A DNA stretch of 64,000 nt from Stichopus chloronotus (lineage: Eukaryota > Echinodermata > Holothuroidea > Aspidochirotida > Stichopodidae), in assembly GCA_021234535.1 (NCBI GenBank), contig CM037840.1, forward strand, positions 15,641,415 to 15,705,414, in the 5' to 3' direction. The first letter of the stretch is position 1. Each line of letters begins with the position of its first letter. This document shows positions 1 through 11,620 of the stretch, one piece after another. The translations under genes and the position numbers were made by a program. Under the pieces are notes generated by a model. The model searched no databases. It was not told the origin of the DNA and saw only the letters and a list, made by a program, of their open reading frames with translations.

Positions 1-402
1 CGTAGGTATGTTCTTCGTGGTGAATTTGCGAAAGAACAAGGGAGTGAGGGCGCCTTACGAGTATGAAGGAGAAGATATGAAATCACTATATAGTTGAACT
101 AGACAATTGTCAAAAGGTGTCATTCAATTCTTCTACTGTCTCTCAATGTACGTCTTTACGACAAAAAGACCTTAAGAGGGAGTTGTAAAATCGGGATGTG
201 AGCGCCCCCCACCTCCGATATGACCTAAGATCTTTCTAAATTGACTCATTACCTCTTTAATAAAATTCCACAGAGGTCCGTAGGAGTTTGGTCTGGGGAA
301 CCTGAAGTCTTGATTCCCAGGTCGGCACCCCCTAACCTTAAGATAAAGGAGTACGAAATAAGGGACTTATCAGACGACCCTCGATACCATAGCAGCGACC
401 CT
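1..402. other. No gene recognised
   Basis: Short open frames only, without similarity that I recognise and without paired splice sites. Nothing else is seen before the microsatellite that follows. Confidence 0.5.
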
Positions 403-492
403 GTATGGTATGGTATGGTTTGGTATGGTATGGTATGGTATGGTGTGGTGTGGTGTGGTGTGGTATGGTATGGTTTGGTACGGTTTGGTATT
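403..492 (+). repeat. TGGTA pentanucleotide microsatellite
   Basis: About ninety bases of tandem TGGTA with TGGTG and TGGTT variants. The open frames across it, which read as repeated V-W-Y-G-M, are an artefact of the repeat, not genes. Confidence 0.9.
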
Positions 493-1566
493 ATTTTCTT
501 TATTTAGTTCCCCTTCCCGACGTCAGATTTCCAAAATTTGGAAACCGTTTGATTTGTATCGACACTTTCCAAACATAGCCTACCTTTCTTTTATTTTTGA
601 GCTTGTCAAAATTTGACCTTAAACGCCCAAACTGGCCTTTTTAGGGCGTACTTTGGCGGGTATCAAGTTTCTGAACTTTTGGTACTTTTATGAATCCTGG
701 GACTTTTTTCAACTTGGGTCCGTTGGTCCTATTTGGGTTTCTTTTATAAATTCTACAACTACACAGACGAATATAGTGACATAATCACGTTTTCAGATTG
801 CATTTCTAGTAGCAAGACAATAGTCAGTCAAACTGATGTTTTACTTTTAAAATAAGTTACTTGTAAAGGCGACGACAACAACAGATACACAAAACAAAAC
901 TTAACATTAAAAATCCGATAACAGAAGAGGTGACAGAGGTTAAATGTGTTATAGGCCTATACGTTTTTATCTGTGTAACGCCAGTCTGAAACTCACAACA
1001 TTAGATTGAACACATATACATGAAAGTAAGTTAAATAAAAAAAAACTTAAAATACACGCATTGAATTCCGAAGGGTTGAAGAGCAAAAGAGAAGTTAACA
1101 AATATTATGTTCCTTTTTCGAAGCAACAAACACTCAAATACTTAATGACCGGAATACCTCAAACAATCCACAAGGTTTATAAGTATAACAGTTTGTACAC
1201 CTAAATATTGTGGTCTATAGACCACTAAGCCACTAAAATCACGAGTAACCTTTCCGATCAGACAATGCCTTCCGGCGTTTCATCCATGCCCCCTTTCTGG
1301 ATCGACAAGGGAGAATTCCTAACCCAGTCAGAAACCACTTTGGCTACACTCAGACACAACAGCTATGTATGTTGTGTTTAGAGAGTTAGGGTCCCCCATG
1401 TCTGTATTTTTGTTGAACATTCACAAATGGCACTGTCACTTTTGTGACACCATTTATATAGGCCTACACTCATAAACTCACATAGGCTGCATACGCACAT
1501 ACGCATGCACGCACAAAACTTATCTATCTGCTTCCCCCTATACGCTGTCGCACTGCCTGCCCATTT
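493..1566. other. Non-coding, AT-rich, nothing recognised
   Basis: No open frame of note, no transposon termini and no match to the other repeats in the window. Confidence 0.45.
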
Positions 1567-1622
1567 ACCTACCTACCTACCCACCTACATGCCTACATAC
1601 ATACGCACTTACATACACACAT
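1567..1622 (+). repeat. CCTA/CATA simple repeat
   Basis: Tandem CCTA grading into CATA and CACA steps, a degenerate tetranucleotide microsatellite. Confidence 0.8.
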
Positions 1623-1654
1623 GTACGTAAGACCGTATGAAATTGTCGTTACAA

Positions 1655-1938
1655 CAGTTTTTACATTATCGGTAAAAGTGTGTTATCTATGCCTACATAC
1701 ATGTCTACCCACCTAGGTACACACATTTACGTGGGGCCATGTGAAATCGTCTTTAGAACAGTTATCGGTAATTTTTTTTTTTTTACATTATCCGTTCAAA
1801 GAGTTTCTTACATTATCGGTAATTTTTTTTTACATTATTCGTTGTTTTTACATTATCGATATTTTTTTACAGTATCGGTGGTTTTTACATTATCGGTTAA
1901 GTTTTTACACTATCGGTCGTTTTCACATTATCGGTTGT
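1655..1938 (+). repeat. Minisatellite with TTACATTATCGGT core
   Basis: The word TACATTATCGGT or a one-to-two-base variant occurs nine times (near 1661, 1785, 1811, 1830, 1848, 1869, 1886, 1905 and 1925). The last eight are spaced about 18-26 bases apart and separated by T-runs. Overlapping open frames are a product of the repeat. Confidence 0.85.
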
Positions 1939-2286
1939 AACAAGTGTCACATCATGAGAGTAACCTGCTTTCAAGGTGACTGAATGTTTAGCTACACATT
2001 TTCGGTTGAAGACTGAGTCAACCCAACAGATAAGAATAATTTGATTATCGCAGCAGTCAAGCTATTGATTTTCATGAATTTTATTTGAGGACTGCATAAA
2101 TCCATTAAAGCTCCTTTTACACTTAAAACAAAACAGTGTTATGAATATGCAGCCGCTTCCATTGATGACGTATTGGATTCACTATCAAGGTTGTAAGCTA
2201 AATACTTTCGCTAACCCTCGCTTCTTACTGCGTGAAATACCTATGCTCAAATGAGGCTTCAAAAAACTACAAGAGAGTTTTTACTG

Positions 2287-2456
2287 CGCTTCCAAACTAA
2301 GAAGGATCCAGTTGGATTCAGAGTATGGCTTCGTACAAACGGGACAGATTTTCATCACAGTTGGATAAATACCCCTACAGTAAACTCGTGTTGTCTCCGA
2401 AGACCATTTTGAAGGGAATTATTTTGTGCGGGAACGTTGCTTTCAATATGCCGTAC
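2287..2456 (+). pseudogene. Possible THAP-type zinc-finger scrap
   Basis: One frame from 2287 reads RFQTKKDP...RVWLRTN, resembling the basic part of a THAP finger (F-P-K-x-D...W-L). After a frame change, 2388-2430 reads VVSEDHFEGNYF, resembling the C-terminal half (C-x2-H-F). The expected N-terminal C-x2-C is not visible and the reading frame is broken. THAP domains are common in P-element-like transposases, so this may be a transposon relic. Chance similarity is quite possible. Confidence 0.2.
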
Positions 2457-3149
2457 TAACCGCATTTTCGTGTACAAGGAGATGGCGACAACAACAAGAG
2501 AGAAAAGACTGAGGACGGCAAGAAATTCTGATGTACATAGGGGTGAAAGAATCTTATTACTATTTGATCGAACGTTATGATTATTCGCACATAAGTCCCG
2601 TATACCTGCTTTACCACAGGACTAGATTATGCGAAGTGACACAGCGTTAGTGGTAGAGCTTTTACGCCTTGTAAACAAACGTTTCTGCACGATAAACGAT
2701 TGACCGTATTTTTATCGAGAGGCTGTAATGTTAGTGTACAGTGTTATACTACAATAACAGGTACATTGGTGAAAAATTTGTGTCAAATGTGTATACCGTG
2801 GAGCTATTGATGTAATCTATGCGCTTATGCTGTCTTTCTAGGTGCTACGTGATAGTGAATCTAGTACGTCACAACCTTGAATGCACGATTCAAAACAGTT
2901 GTCATCCTTTTGGTGTCAACTCCGATGTCTTGGAAAATGTAATTTATATTTTAACTGCTTGTTCTAGATGTTAAGTAGGACCTTTCGACTATTCTTTTAA
3001 GTATTGTGAATGAGGCATTTTGATGGAAAAAACATTGAAACAAATTATAAAGAGATGTATGGCACTTCACCAACCATTGCCGAATAAAGAATAAGAATGC
3101 TTGTCACTCTGTAGTTCTCTGGTACAATATTCACACACCTTCCTCATTG

Positions 3150-3445
3150 GAGCACATTCTCGAAGAATATAATGACCGTTTTGAAGGGCTTGGCAAACTT
3201 GCTGTGATGCAACCTGCAAGCTACACGCCAAGCCTGATGTTGTCCCAGTGTCGCAGCCTCACCGTCGCATTCCGTTTCATGTACGAAAGCAGGTAGAAGC
3301 TGAACTCAAGCGTATGGAGTCTCTAGACAATCATTGAGCCAGTCCATGATATGCCAACTCCTTTGGTATCTCGGATTCGTGTGATGCCTAAGCCAAAGAG
3401 CCCGGATGAAATTAGATTGTGCGTTGACATGCTCGCAACTAATTA
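3150..3445 (+). pseudogene. Ty3/gypsy-type pol (RT start) fragment
   Basis: Translation of the plus strand gives the linker and first motifs of a Ty3/gypsy reverse transcriptase: FEGLGKL near 3178, PHRRIPFHVRKQVEAELKR at about 3260-3315, then VMPKPKSPDEIRLCVDM at about 3384-3430. One extra base near 3330 (in the LD-IIEP region) and a stop after about 3440 break the frame. No flanking LTR was found. This is a dead retrotransposon scrap, described only. Confidence 0.75.
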
Positions 3446-4894
3446 GTTCATGCACTCTAAAAGGATCCATGCAAATTGAACACAAATCATATCAGAAGGG
3501 GGGTGACTAAAAAATCCTATCAATTATTTGAATAGATTTGTGTAAAAATGATATTATCGTAAAGGAATCTATTTAAATAATCGTTTAGATTTTTTATTAA
3601 ATCCTTCTCCGATACGATTTCTGTTTAATTAAACTAGACCTTTTTAGATGGTAGCTTCTATAATGATCTTAACTTAAAATGGGAATCAATTCGCTCTCGC
3701 CCATGATGTACACTAAGTTCCCTGTAATAAATGCCCATAAAAATAAAACCTCCTAAACATGAAACTCTCCTTAAACATAACAATATAAAACCTCCTTGAA
3801 ATATGTTGTAAAAGTGAGAAATTGACTTCAGACTTATAATTTCGCCTACTTTAACCATTAGTGTTACCCACAGTTTGACCTGCTCACGTCTTCTTTAGCA
3901 CTAGCGTTAGTACAAATATGTGATTGTGAATACTAACAATGTCATTTTAGCATAGATGATGATTAATGAAGTGTGACATTCTTCTTTTGCCTACGATAAA
4001 GGGAAATGTTGATCATTACACCATAGCAATACCACTTTATACTGCTTTCCTCGTGACAATTAACTTTACTGCTCTGCATTTATTGTTCCAGTGCAAGCAC
4101 TAGTTAGTGGCAGCAGTGAGGTCTAACGTTAATGCTGTTCTGGACACCATCAATGTTTCTTTCTGGCAATGGCGTCTTCTTGGCAATTTTTAACCATTTT
4201 GTGTACGTTTAAGTCTAATGCACGCCATCTGGTACGACATTGGATGAGTATGGTTAAACTTAGGCCTATATTATCAAAAGATGTCAACGTGCACTTTACG
4301 CCTTCCACATATTTATTCAGCAATATTCTCAATTAGTTTGCGGAACGATCTATTCAGGTGCCGCCATCTTGACTGTCGTTTAATGTTCTTGTTCTTTCGC
4401 AAGCGTGGACGACAAGTATATAGAGTTAGACAAGCGATATTGTGCCAAGGATATTCAACGGATAATTTGGTTTCAGAAATACGAAAGCTGTCATATTTTA
4501 TTATTTACCACCCGCTGGAGTAGAATTTACTTTCGGCAACAAGTCAAGTCTGTTTCCTTGTATCTTTCTCATACATTCGCGTTGTTGTCGTGCAGATGTA
4601 AAAGGTGGCATACAGTTTTGTAAGATATGAGAATCGGCCCGCGGGCCGCAAAGTCGTTCACATGAATTTTGCTCATGTTAGGTCTAATGAGATAACACTT
4701 CTATTGGCTAATACATGGAGTTGTCAACTTACGTTTACATTCTCATAGGATTCTAGTTGTCGTGCTCGTATTCTTTATACGCCTTGATCGAAGTCTGTTT
4801 CTGTGTTGCTGACGACTTTACGGCATGCAGCGACCCTCTCCAACACACTATCACTCCGTGTGTGTTCTTTGTTTCCGCAATTTGATTATCGATG
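3446..4894. other. 5' flank of NXPE-A, no gene recognised
   Basis: Small overlapping open frames at 4281-4623 lack recognisable domains. The last few tens of bases before 4920 are conserved with the other two NXPE copies and are listed separately. Confidence 0.45.
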
Positions 4895-4919
4895 TTACGT
4901 CTAACACTTACCTCCGAAA
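4895..4919 (+). promoter_or_regulatory. Conserved 5' leader of NXPE-A
   Basis: TTACGT starts exactly 25 bases before the ATG, followed by a CACTT then CTCCGAAA stretch. The same arrangement and spacing occurs upstream of NXPE-B and NXPE-C. This suggests retained 5' UTR or core-promoter sequence; its function is inferred from conservation only. Confidence 0.5.
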
Positions 4920-5072
4920 ATGCAGAATTCCAAGATGTTTTTTATCTTATCCAGCTTGGCAATATTTACCATGGTCACCATATTTTACCTTCTCTCTCCG
5001 AGATGTTTGTCAGTTCATCCCAACTCGATGAAATTACAATACTTCAGTCGTTCATCTTCATCAATACCAATG
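4920..5072 (+). pseudogene. NXPE-A exon 1 (signal anchor)
   Basis: Encodes 51 residues starting MQNSKMFFILSS with a hydrophobic helix at about residues 6-25 and the family tail LSVHPNSMKL. It ends at a GT donor (ATG|GTGAGT) in phase 0. Its length of 153 nt equals exon 1 of copies B and C, and the exon is itself undamaged. The first 90 or so bases of the following intron also align with intron 1 of copy B. Confidence 0.85.
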
Positions 5073-8000
5073 GTGAGTGTCACCAATAACTTGAAATTTC
5101 TGTGTAATCTCTTGACATCCAATACAAACTCCAGTTTTAACTATGCGATTTAAATAATTGATTTTTATTTCATCTCGTTTATCTAGAATATTTATCTCGC
5201 ACATGTTCAGTTAACTATATTTGTAAATCTTATTCACATTTACAAAAATAGCCTATCTTGATGTGATCTCCCATACAAAACTCAAATGTACGTAGGGCAC
5301 ATAATCAACATTAATAAAATGCATGAGCAGTGTTAGTTGTTAGAATGGGCAGCAATTTGAGTCATTCAAAGCAGATTCGTGGAGTAAGCGAAACATGATT
5401 TTAACGCAGTAAAACGTTTACGAGAAGAACTTATAGAGTTAGGCTTTAACGAAATGTCTTTTCGTTCAATTGTAAGCGAAAATTTCATTTTACGAAAACA
5501 TTCAGCACTATCATTTAGCTAACAGATCAAAATGTAGTATTTAATCCAAATAAAGATATTACGTGCAACGGAAAAACAGGCTTTCTGAAGAGAAATTCTG
5601 TGTTGTTCGGAAAATCTCTTTCAATTTTTTTCTCGCAGTCTAAAAGTAAACTTGTCGTTACATGGCATGGTGAATCTGTTTTATTCATTAAATGTAAAAC
5701 TGTGTGCGCCCATTGTGTGCCCATGTGTTTGATTCAGTGTTAGAATATAAATTGACATTTTAAATTGTACAAAAAAACGAATCTCAAAAAATAATACGCC
5801 AATTCTCTTCGGTAATACTGAAATGTACATTGCACTGGGGGAAAGAGATGTAATATTAAGTAGGGCACGCAATGCGTGCCATACTAGAGATAATGAATAT
5901 GTGATAAACGAGTGATTATGGACCAGTCGCACGTTGTCACTGATAAATATTGATTTATTTTACTCCTGTAGCCATTCGTTGAACCTCCGGCCATCCCTTT
6001 ATCCTTAAAATTGCACCGCAAATGTTGCACTAAATATCAGATGACTGAGAAAATATTTTATGTACTTCTTTTTCAATTTAGTTTTGTTATAAAAATTAAG
6101 GAATCCAAGGACCTAGATGTTTTGGGATTTTATGTCTTTGAAATATTGAACTTTGAATAATAACACTACGAAAAGCCAGTAACTTCAGTCAAGCATCCAT
6201 GAAGCTGGTACATGAATGTGATTTTCATTGTATTATAATGTAAATCATATGCGCATTAATTCCCATTCAGAGATTCGAGTTGACTGGAAGACAGACAGTT
6301 GTGGGAAATCCTTGTTTGTATTGGGCCCCTCGGCAATGTGATTCCAAATGAACCATCAAGTTGAACAAATATTGAATATTTAGACTTACCACTGCAGAAT
6401 GTCAACTAGGACTGCAATCAAAAAGGTTCCTTTGAATTTGAGTGTTTTTCTTAAGCTCGAGAGAACATTTACGGAAAACGGAAATCAAACACTGACTGAG
6501 CTGTTCAAATACTCTCCAATTTTTTTTAGACTAGTGTGAATTCATTTCAAAACGTCAGGAATATGAGCGAAATGGTTGGAAATTGATAAAATATGTCAGA
6601 AGCCCTGTTCTTTGCCTACAATTCTCCTTTAAGAAGACATCTTCGATTCAGTGTGGACTAAACAAAGTTCTACATTTTTGTATTAAGTATAGTATAGACT
6701 ATAGCAAAGTCCTAGTTTTTCTAGCATATTTTACATGTCTTTCTTTGCATTACTTTTGCCATAAAATGATTTTAATTTCGATAATTCGTGCCCTTGCAAT
6801 TCGTGAACTGCACTTACACTGTGACAACATGAACAAAACAGCCTGCTAGCGAAGAAAAAAATGCATTGGTTTGCTGATTTGATATCATATCCGCTAACCA
6901 AATGTAAAAATTGACTGAAGCCAACGTTCCTTCCCGATAGATGTATGCTTCACATAATAACTATTTTGATGTTATGCACGAGACAGTCATAATTAATTTT
7001 TAACCAAACTCTGAGGTCTTGTTTGGTGTGTAGGTTATTCAGTTGACGAAGTATACATTGTAGGTGATTGATCGCCTTATTTATATATCTTGTGGCGTCA
7101 GTTTCGTCTTTACGGTAGTCTTTATCTACTATATAAGAGTTTTTAAACTAATGAGGGTGTGTATTTTATGTCACATTCATAGTCCATTGATTGGGATCTA
7201 CTTCTGTCTTGCTCAAGTGGTAGAAACGATCAATTTTCCACTTCTTTTTATAGACTTGAATGTTCACAAATAGGTGCCCCCCCCCCCCCGTCGTTTGTGT
7301 AATACAGTAGCTTTCGTTATAATGTCAATGTGAATTCCAGAACTGTAAATAATTCAAAATAAGCAGTTAAAATCTCATTTTATTTCTAACTATCATCGAC
7401 TATTTTCCTTTTGTTTCTGTCTTGCTATCTGTTTAATTCCTATTGAATTGTTTACAGACTATTTTCTTATTTTTATTGCTTCGTTTTGTGGGCAACTTTT
7501 GCGTTCCACTGCATGAGATACTAGTTATCATTACCCAGCCTCTTTTACCTGTTGCCCATATCTTCTTATTGTACATCAAAGAAATTTTGAAACAAAGTTA
7601 AAAATTCGGTAAACCTTGTCGTTTTTCCGAACGTTTGACTCGTCGTAGAAATGCTTTTGTTCCTCGTTTTGATACCGTACACAGAAATTTTCCTATTCGA
7701 TGATGGAATTTTCAAATGTGGAATGTGAAGTGTGACGGACATTTTCGAAGGTTCTGACCAAATTTAAAGTTAGAATAGTGTGTGAAATAGTTGCCAAATT
7801 TTTATTCACAAATCAAAAGAGGTAACTTGTTTTGTAACGCATTTACGGCTGACTCTATGCTACAACGCAGAAGGGTGGCCATCTCTGAAGCTATCATCTT
7901 TGAGTGGTGTCTTCGTTTGTAAGGCATACTACACGGAAAGGTGTATATGAGAAGGTTAACAAGATGTTTAAAGATGGAAAACTGCAGTAATGGTATAGTT

Positions 8001-8174
8001 AGACCTTCATGTGCAAAAGATCCATATTGATTTTCATCAGAGACAAATGTCATTTGAGATCGACAAAGGTCAAAATCAAAATCTTCATGCTTGGAGTTTC
8101 ACTTGTTAATCTCTTTTTTTTTTGATTGTGTCAAAGTACCTGTCGGGAATATCACGTGTCATCTCTTAACTTAC
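5073..8174 (+). other. NXPE-A intron 1 and inverted segment flank
   Basis: Bases 5073-5165 and about 6065-6230 align in plus orientation with intron 1 of copies B and C (shared TTTGAAATATTG and GTCAAGCATCCA words). Around 7696-7735 the word GGAATTTTCAAATG aligns instead with the minus-strand intron 2 of copy C (near 59370). The switch in orientation therefore lies between about 6.3 and 7.7 kb. A perfect 8-bp hairpin, GGCACGCA-A-TGCGTGCC, sits at 5864-5880, and a 13-C run at 7277-7289. No other gene is seen. Confidence 0.6.
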
Positions 8175-8637
8175 CTGTCGTGGTTCTAATCCACATTGAA
8201 CATCTTCTACATAATTCGCCCCTTTCAACTTCTTCTGGAATCTACCAACAAAAAGTCCTCTTCAGAAGATGAATGACACAGCTAGAGTGCACCAGTTGGA
8301 TGCTTACATCTACTTTACCCTTCCATCTTAAGGTAAATGTAGCTAAGTATGTTCCGTTATCATAGTCTATCAAGGATTCAGGACCAACAGCAGAGTAGTG
8401 GTTCTTAGAGAATAACTTCGTTCTGAAGTAGTCCCCTCCGTATAGTTTGATGGTACCATTAGCCTGTCTCATCTCGATTCGTACCACGATTCTGTCAGAC
8501 ACATTGCATCGTTCCCTTTTTTCGACTATTTTGACCAAGGATCCATTCAAACTGTCATAGTCTGTACAATTTTCCTCTGCTCTTTGACGATATGGACTTG
8601 TTGTAACATTGGTTTCCAATACTTTGTGGGAGACATT
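8175..8637 (-). pseudogene. Inverted NXPE exon 2 inside copy A
   Basis: Minus-strand exon with a good acceptor (CTTATTACAG at 8647-8638) and donor (CAG|GTAAG at 8177-8171). It encodes the neurexophilin-like domain: NVTTSPYRQRAEENC, then YGGDYF, IDYDNGTYLATFTLRW and QLVHSSCVIHLLKRT. Compared with exon 2 of copy C it lacks 29 bases near 8250, which shifts the frame to a stop at 8244-8242. Its 463 nt are exactly 492 minus 29. Exons 1, 3 and 4 around it lie on the plus strand. An internal inversion in copy A is the simplest reading; insertion of an exon from a fourth copy is the alternative. Confidence 0.88.
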
Positions 8638-10127
8638 CTGTAATAAGAGGGGAATATCAACGAAGGGAAAAAAGTTTATCCAGCCTTTTTTGAAATTGTG
8701 TGATGATTTTAGTTTGCTTGTTTGGTCTAAACTCATAGTAATCCTTAATACCTTATTGAAATGTTACTTTTAAACACATGTTGCTTGTTCTTTCTAGTCT
8801 GAAACAGTGTGACTACACTAGGATGCAACACTGTAATACTTAAGCTGTAGATGCAGTCTGTTACCATCCTGTTCTCGCAAGTACCCAGATGATCTTCACT
8901 TCTCTGACCATCCAACGGATAAACGCATATTTCATTTGTTTTTTCATACTTCGAATTTGCCAGAAAATAGGGTGTACCTGTCGAGATAGAATTTTCTAAT
9001 ATCATTCCTGCCCTGACCTGTACCTCCTATCGGTATCCTCATGATTAACGCAATCTCATGATCCACAATGCAAGTCAATTTCTCAGTGTTTGGCCCAGAG
9101 ACGTATGGTGAATTTGTTCGGTCAAGCCACTTTAAGGAGGCACTTTGATGCATTTGGATAACAACAAGGATGAAAGTGGAACAGTAGCTAGTGGGAGAAA
9201 GATTGATACAGTTAATTTCTCAGCCAGGACCTAGTTGCTCCTGTCACCTGATATTTAAAGTTTGTCACAAAGGTGAAAGATTGCGTACCATGAGATTCTT
9301 TGACAAACCATTGATTTTGTTATTATCGTCTGGAATGATCCCAGAACTACGCTGTGTCTTTAAGCTGTTCTTTCAAGATAGGCAATCAACTGAACCAACG
9401 ACATTTTCTGAGGTCAAGTTCAAAAGTTACGTTCACTTTGGCAATTTAAAGACATTCACGAATCACTTGAGTCTTGATTTTGCGTGTGTATACTATTGAG
9501 TACTTGACATCAAAGTAATTTACAAAAGATCACTTATGACTGGGAAATACACACCATAGACAACACGACGCTATGCGCATACTCAAAGGGTGTGACCACC
9601 ATTGTGCAATTAGTTGTGATCTCTGTGAATTGTGACTAATTAGTCGACCCTAAGTTCTGATGCAGGACAACCAAACTGATTGTCTCAGATAACGGGTAGT
9701 AAGATGGCTAATTGCAACTGTCTCTAGAAAGAACTGCTTTCGAATCCTTAGTATTTAGTAACGATCACGTTTTCCTCGTTATCTTCCAGCTATTGTTCAC
9801 ACCTGCCTTAGCTTCGTAATGTGGTTTTACGACTTCTCATGTATCCAATGAACTGATTCAATCTCGTGATAGCTACATTGTGTTGTGCACTAATTATGTA
9901 AGGAAATCAGGTCAGAGCACCCTTTTTCAACATTTAATTCGTCCCCAATTAACAACAGCTGTAGAAGAATTGTGTCTTCAAATTATTATTGATAATCTTC
10001 GTCAGCATATGGATGGTACAATTAAAACATCTTTCTACGATACTACGTGTCTCAGTTTCCATTCATTCATTCTTTAACCATTAATCTTCCTTTGATTACG
10101 TATTATTATTTTGATGTTCTGTAACAG
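8638..10127 (+). other. NXPE-A intronic sequence before exon 3
   Basis: From about 9890 to 10127 the sequence aligns in plus orientation with the end of intron 2 of copy B (30660-30945; shared GATAATCTTCGTC and CATCTTYCTACGAT words). The right boundary of the inverted segment therefore lies between about 8.7 and 9.9 kb. Open frames at 8745-9153 (minus) and 9191-9499 (plus) match nothing I know. Confidence 0.5.
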
Positions 10128-10300
10128 TCATCGTACTGCAATGTCAGTGCTCTTTATACCCATGGACCGTGGTTTTGTAATAAACCAAAAAAACGCAAGT
10201 TGTCTTGAGAGGATTGGGAGCGCAGTAGGTTTGATGTTAAGAAGTCATGGAAATCTCTTCGGAACTTGCTAACAAAGTCTGAGTATCTTGCTCTGACACG
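10128..10300 (+). pseudogene. NXPE-A exon 3 with premature stop
   Basis: 173 nt, preceded by TCTGTAACAG and followed by GTAGGT, entering in phase 0 and leaving in phase 2 as in copies B and C. It reads SSYCNVSALYTHGPWFCNKP, the cysteine-rich linker with the family PWFCNKP motif. Codon 27 is TGA (10206-10208) where B has TGC and C has TGT for cysteine. The remainder is open and ends in TR at the splice. Confidence 0.88.
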
Positions 10301-10524
10301 GTAGGTTTATTTGATTCTGTATTTACATAGTAGCATGCATGAAAAAGGAGCTCGTGAAGAGTCACAAATGTGTTGGGTTGTTTAATTTAATAGGAGATAC
10401 TTGCCCAGAGAAATTGCTTCGGAAAAGTGATGACTGACGAATTGAACAACTACCGTATTTTCATTTCCATAATCTGATTTGACATAACCTCCTATACGCT
10501 TTGTTATCTCATTCTGAATTTCAG

Positions 10525-10817
10525 AACCAAAGTTCCACTTTCTACCTTACCCATGCCATCGTTTAATGTAACAGGTCCAAACACGACGGAGAACGATTTA
10601 CCATTCTGTAAGCTGAAACCCTTTCCATTAGGTATTCAAGTTCATGGTTACTATCAAGATAACAAGTGGAAGCCCTTCGACTGTAAAATTCGAAGTTTCC
10701 GATCGGAGCAGATAACTTCCTGTCTCAGTGGAAAGACCCTCCATTTTTTGGGTGATTCTACAACAAGACAGATAAACGATTATTTGAAGGCGATTATGAA
10801 TTGTACAAATACCGGTA
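10525..10817 (+). pseudogene. NXPE-A exon 4, left part
   Basis: Starts after AATTTCAG and reads TKVPLSTLPMPSFNVTG, then HGYYQDNKWKPFDCK and FLGDSTTRQINDYLK, which carries the PC-esterase GDS nucleophile motif. The reading is intact up to CTNTG. It is then cut by the transposon starting at 10818; the last three bases GTA (10815-10817) are the left target duplication. Confidence 0.9.
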
Positions 10818-10874
10818 TAGTCCAGTCAATCTGGCTCAAAATATGGTCCGACCTTAAACAAATTGCAACAGAAA
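10818..10874 (+). repeat. Left terminal inverted repeat of the transposon
   Basis: Begins TAGTCCAGTCAA, has about 20 unmatched or gapped bases, then GACCTTAAACAAATTGCAAC plus AGAAA, which match the right end in reverse complement. Confidence 0.92.
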
Positions 10875-11310
10875 GTTTTAGAGCATTTTTACAATTATTA
10901 GTGTTACATAATAACTGTAAAAAAAATCGACATGCACTGAAGTTTCGTAATGCAGTCAAAATGGCGTCTCAAAACAAAATGGCGGAAGTTCCACCAAATT
11001 CCTTAATTTTAGTATTAATTCAGTGATCTGAATAACACTACTGCGTTTTTTTTCTAATCTCTGTTTTACAATGAATCGGTGTATTCCAAGTTGAAATTGT
11101 TACCAAAAAGTGAAACCACGCTCTTTAGTTTGAGACATTGTAGTGAGGGCGCTGTAACATTGGCATTTCTAATGTTTGAAGTTATCTGATAGCAACCTTT
11201 TGAAATTTTATGTGAATAACTGGGCCGTATTGATACGGTGTGTGTTTGTAGTTAATAAGTGATAGTAGTATTCATTCTGAGGACGAACTTAACACGAAAT
11301 AACTCACCTT

Positions 11311-11423
11311 GAATTAGGGGATAAATGCCAGTGTGCCCCTGTCTTAAATATAATTTAAGACCGACGATGACGTCATCACAGAGGCTGAGCGGATCGATGC
11401 GATAGCTGCTTTTATCCCCATTC
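11311..11423. repeat. Small palindromic element nested in the transposon
   Basis: Ends GAATTAGGGGATAAA and TTTATCCCCATTC are near-perfect inverted repeats. Inside is a 9-bp perfect hairpin GTCTTAAAT-ATA-ATTTAAGAC (11341-11361). It may be a short MITE; no target duplication was identified. Confidence 0.4.
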
Positions 11424-11583
11424 ATAAACACTCAAAATTAGAATGCTGGGAATCAACAGAAACATTGAATTTTCGGCAAAATTTTAAAGATCACATTTTA
11501 ATTCTCCCAGCTAACTTAGGGCTCTATTATGACGTCATGTTTACTTTCTTGAGATGGAAGCAAACAACTCAAGTCAAAAGAAA

Positions 11584-11594
11584 GGGGGGGGGGG
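11584..11594 (+). repeat. Poly-G tract (11 G)
   Basis: Homopolymer run, one of only two long G-runs on this strand. Confidence 0.9.
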
Positions 11595-11620
11595 AGAACC
11601 ACGCAAATATTTTTACTTCT

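Noticed and set aside
241..616. Overlapping frames with V-W-Y-G-M repeats
   Set aside because: Translation of the TGGTA microsatellite.
1680..1983. Two overlapping hydrophobic frames
   Set aside because: Produced by the T-rich minisatellite; not conserved and no splice context.
8745..9153. Minus-strand frames next to the inverted NXPE exon 2
   Set aside because: Tested as a further NXPE exon; no family motif, and intron 1 is expected here.
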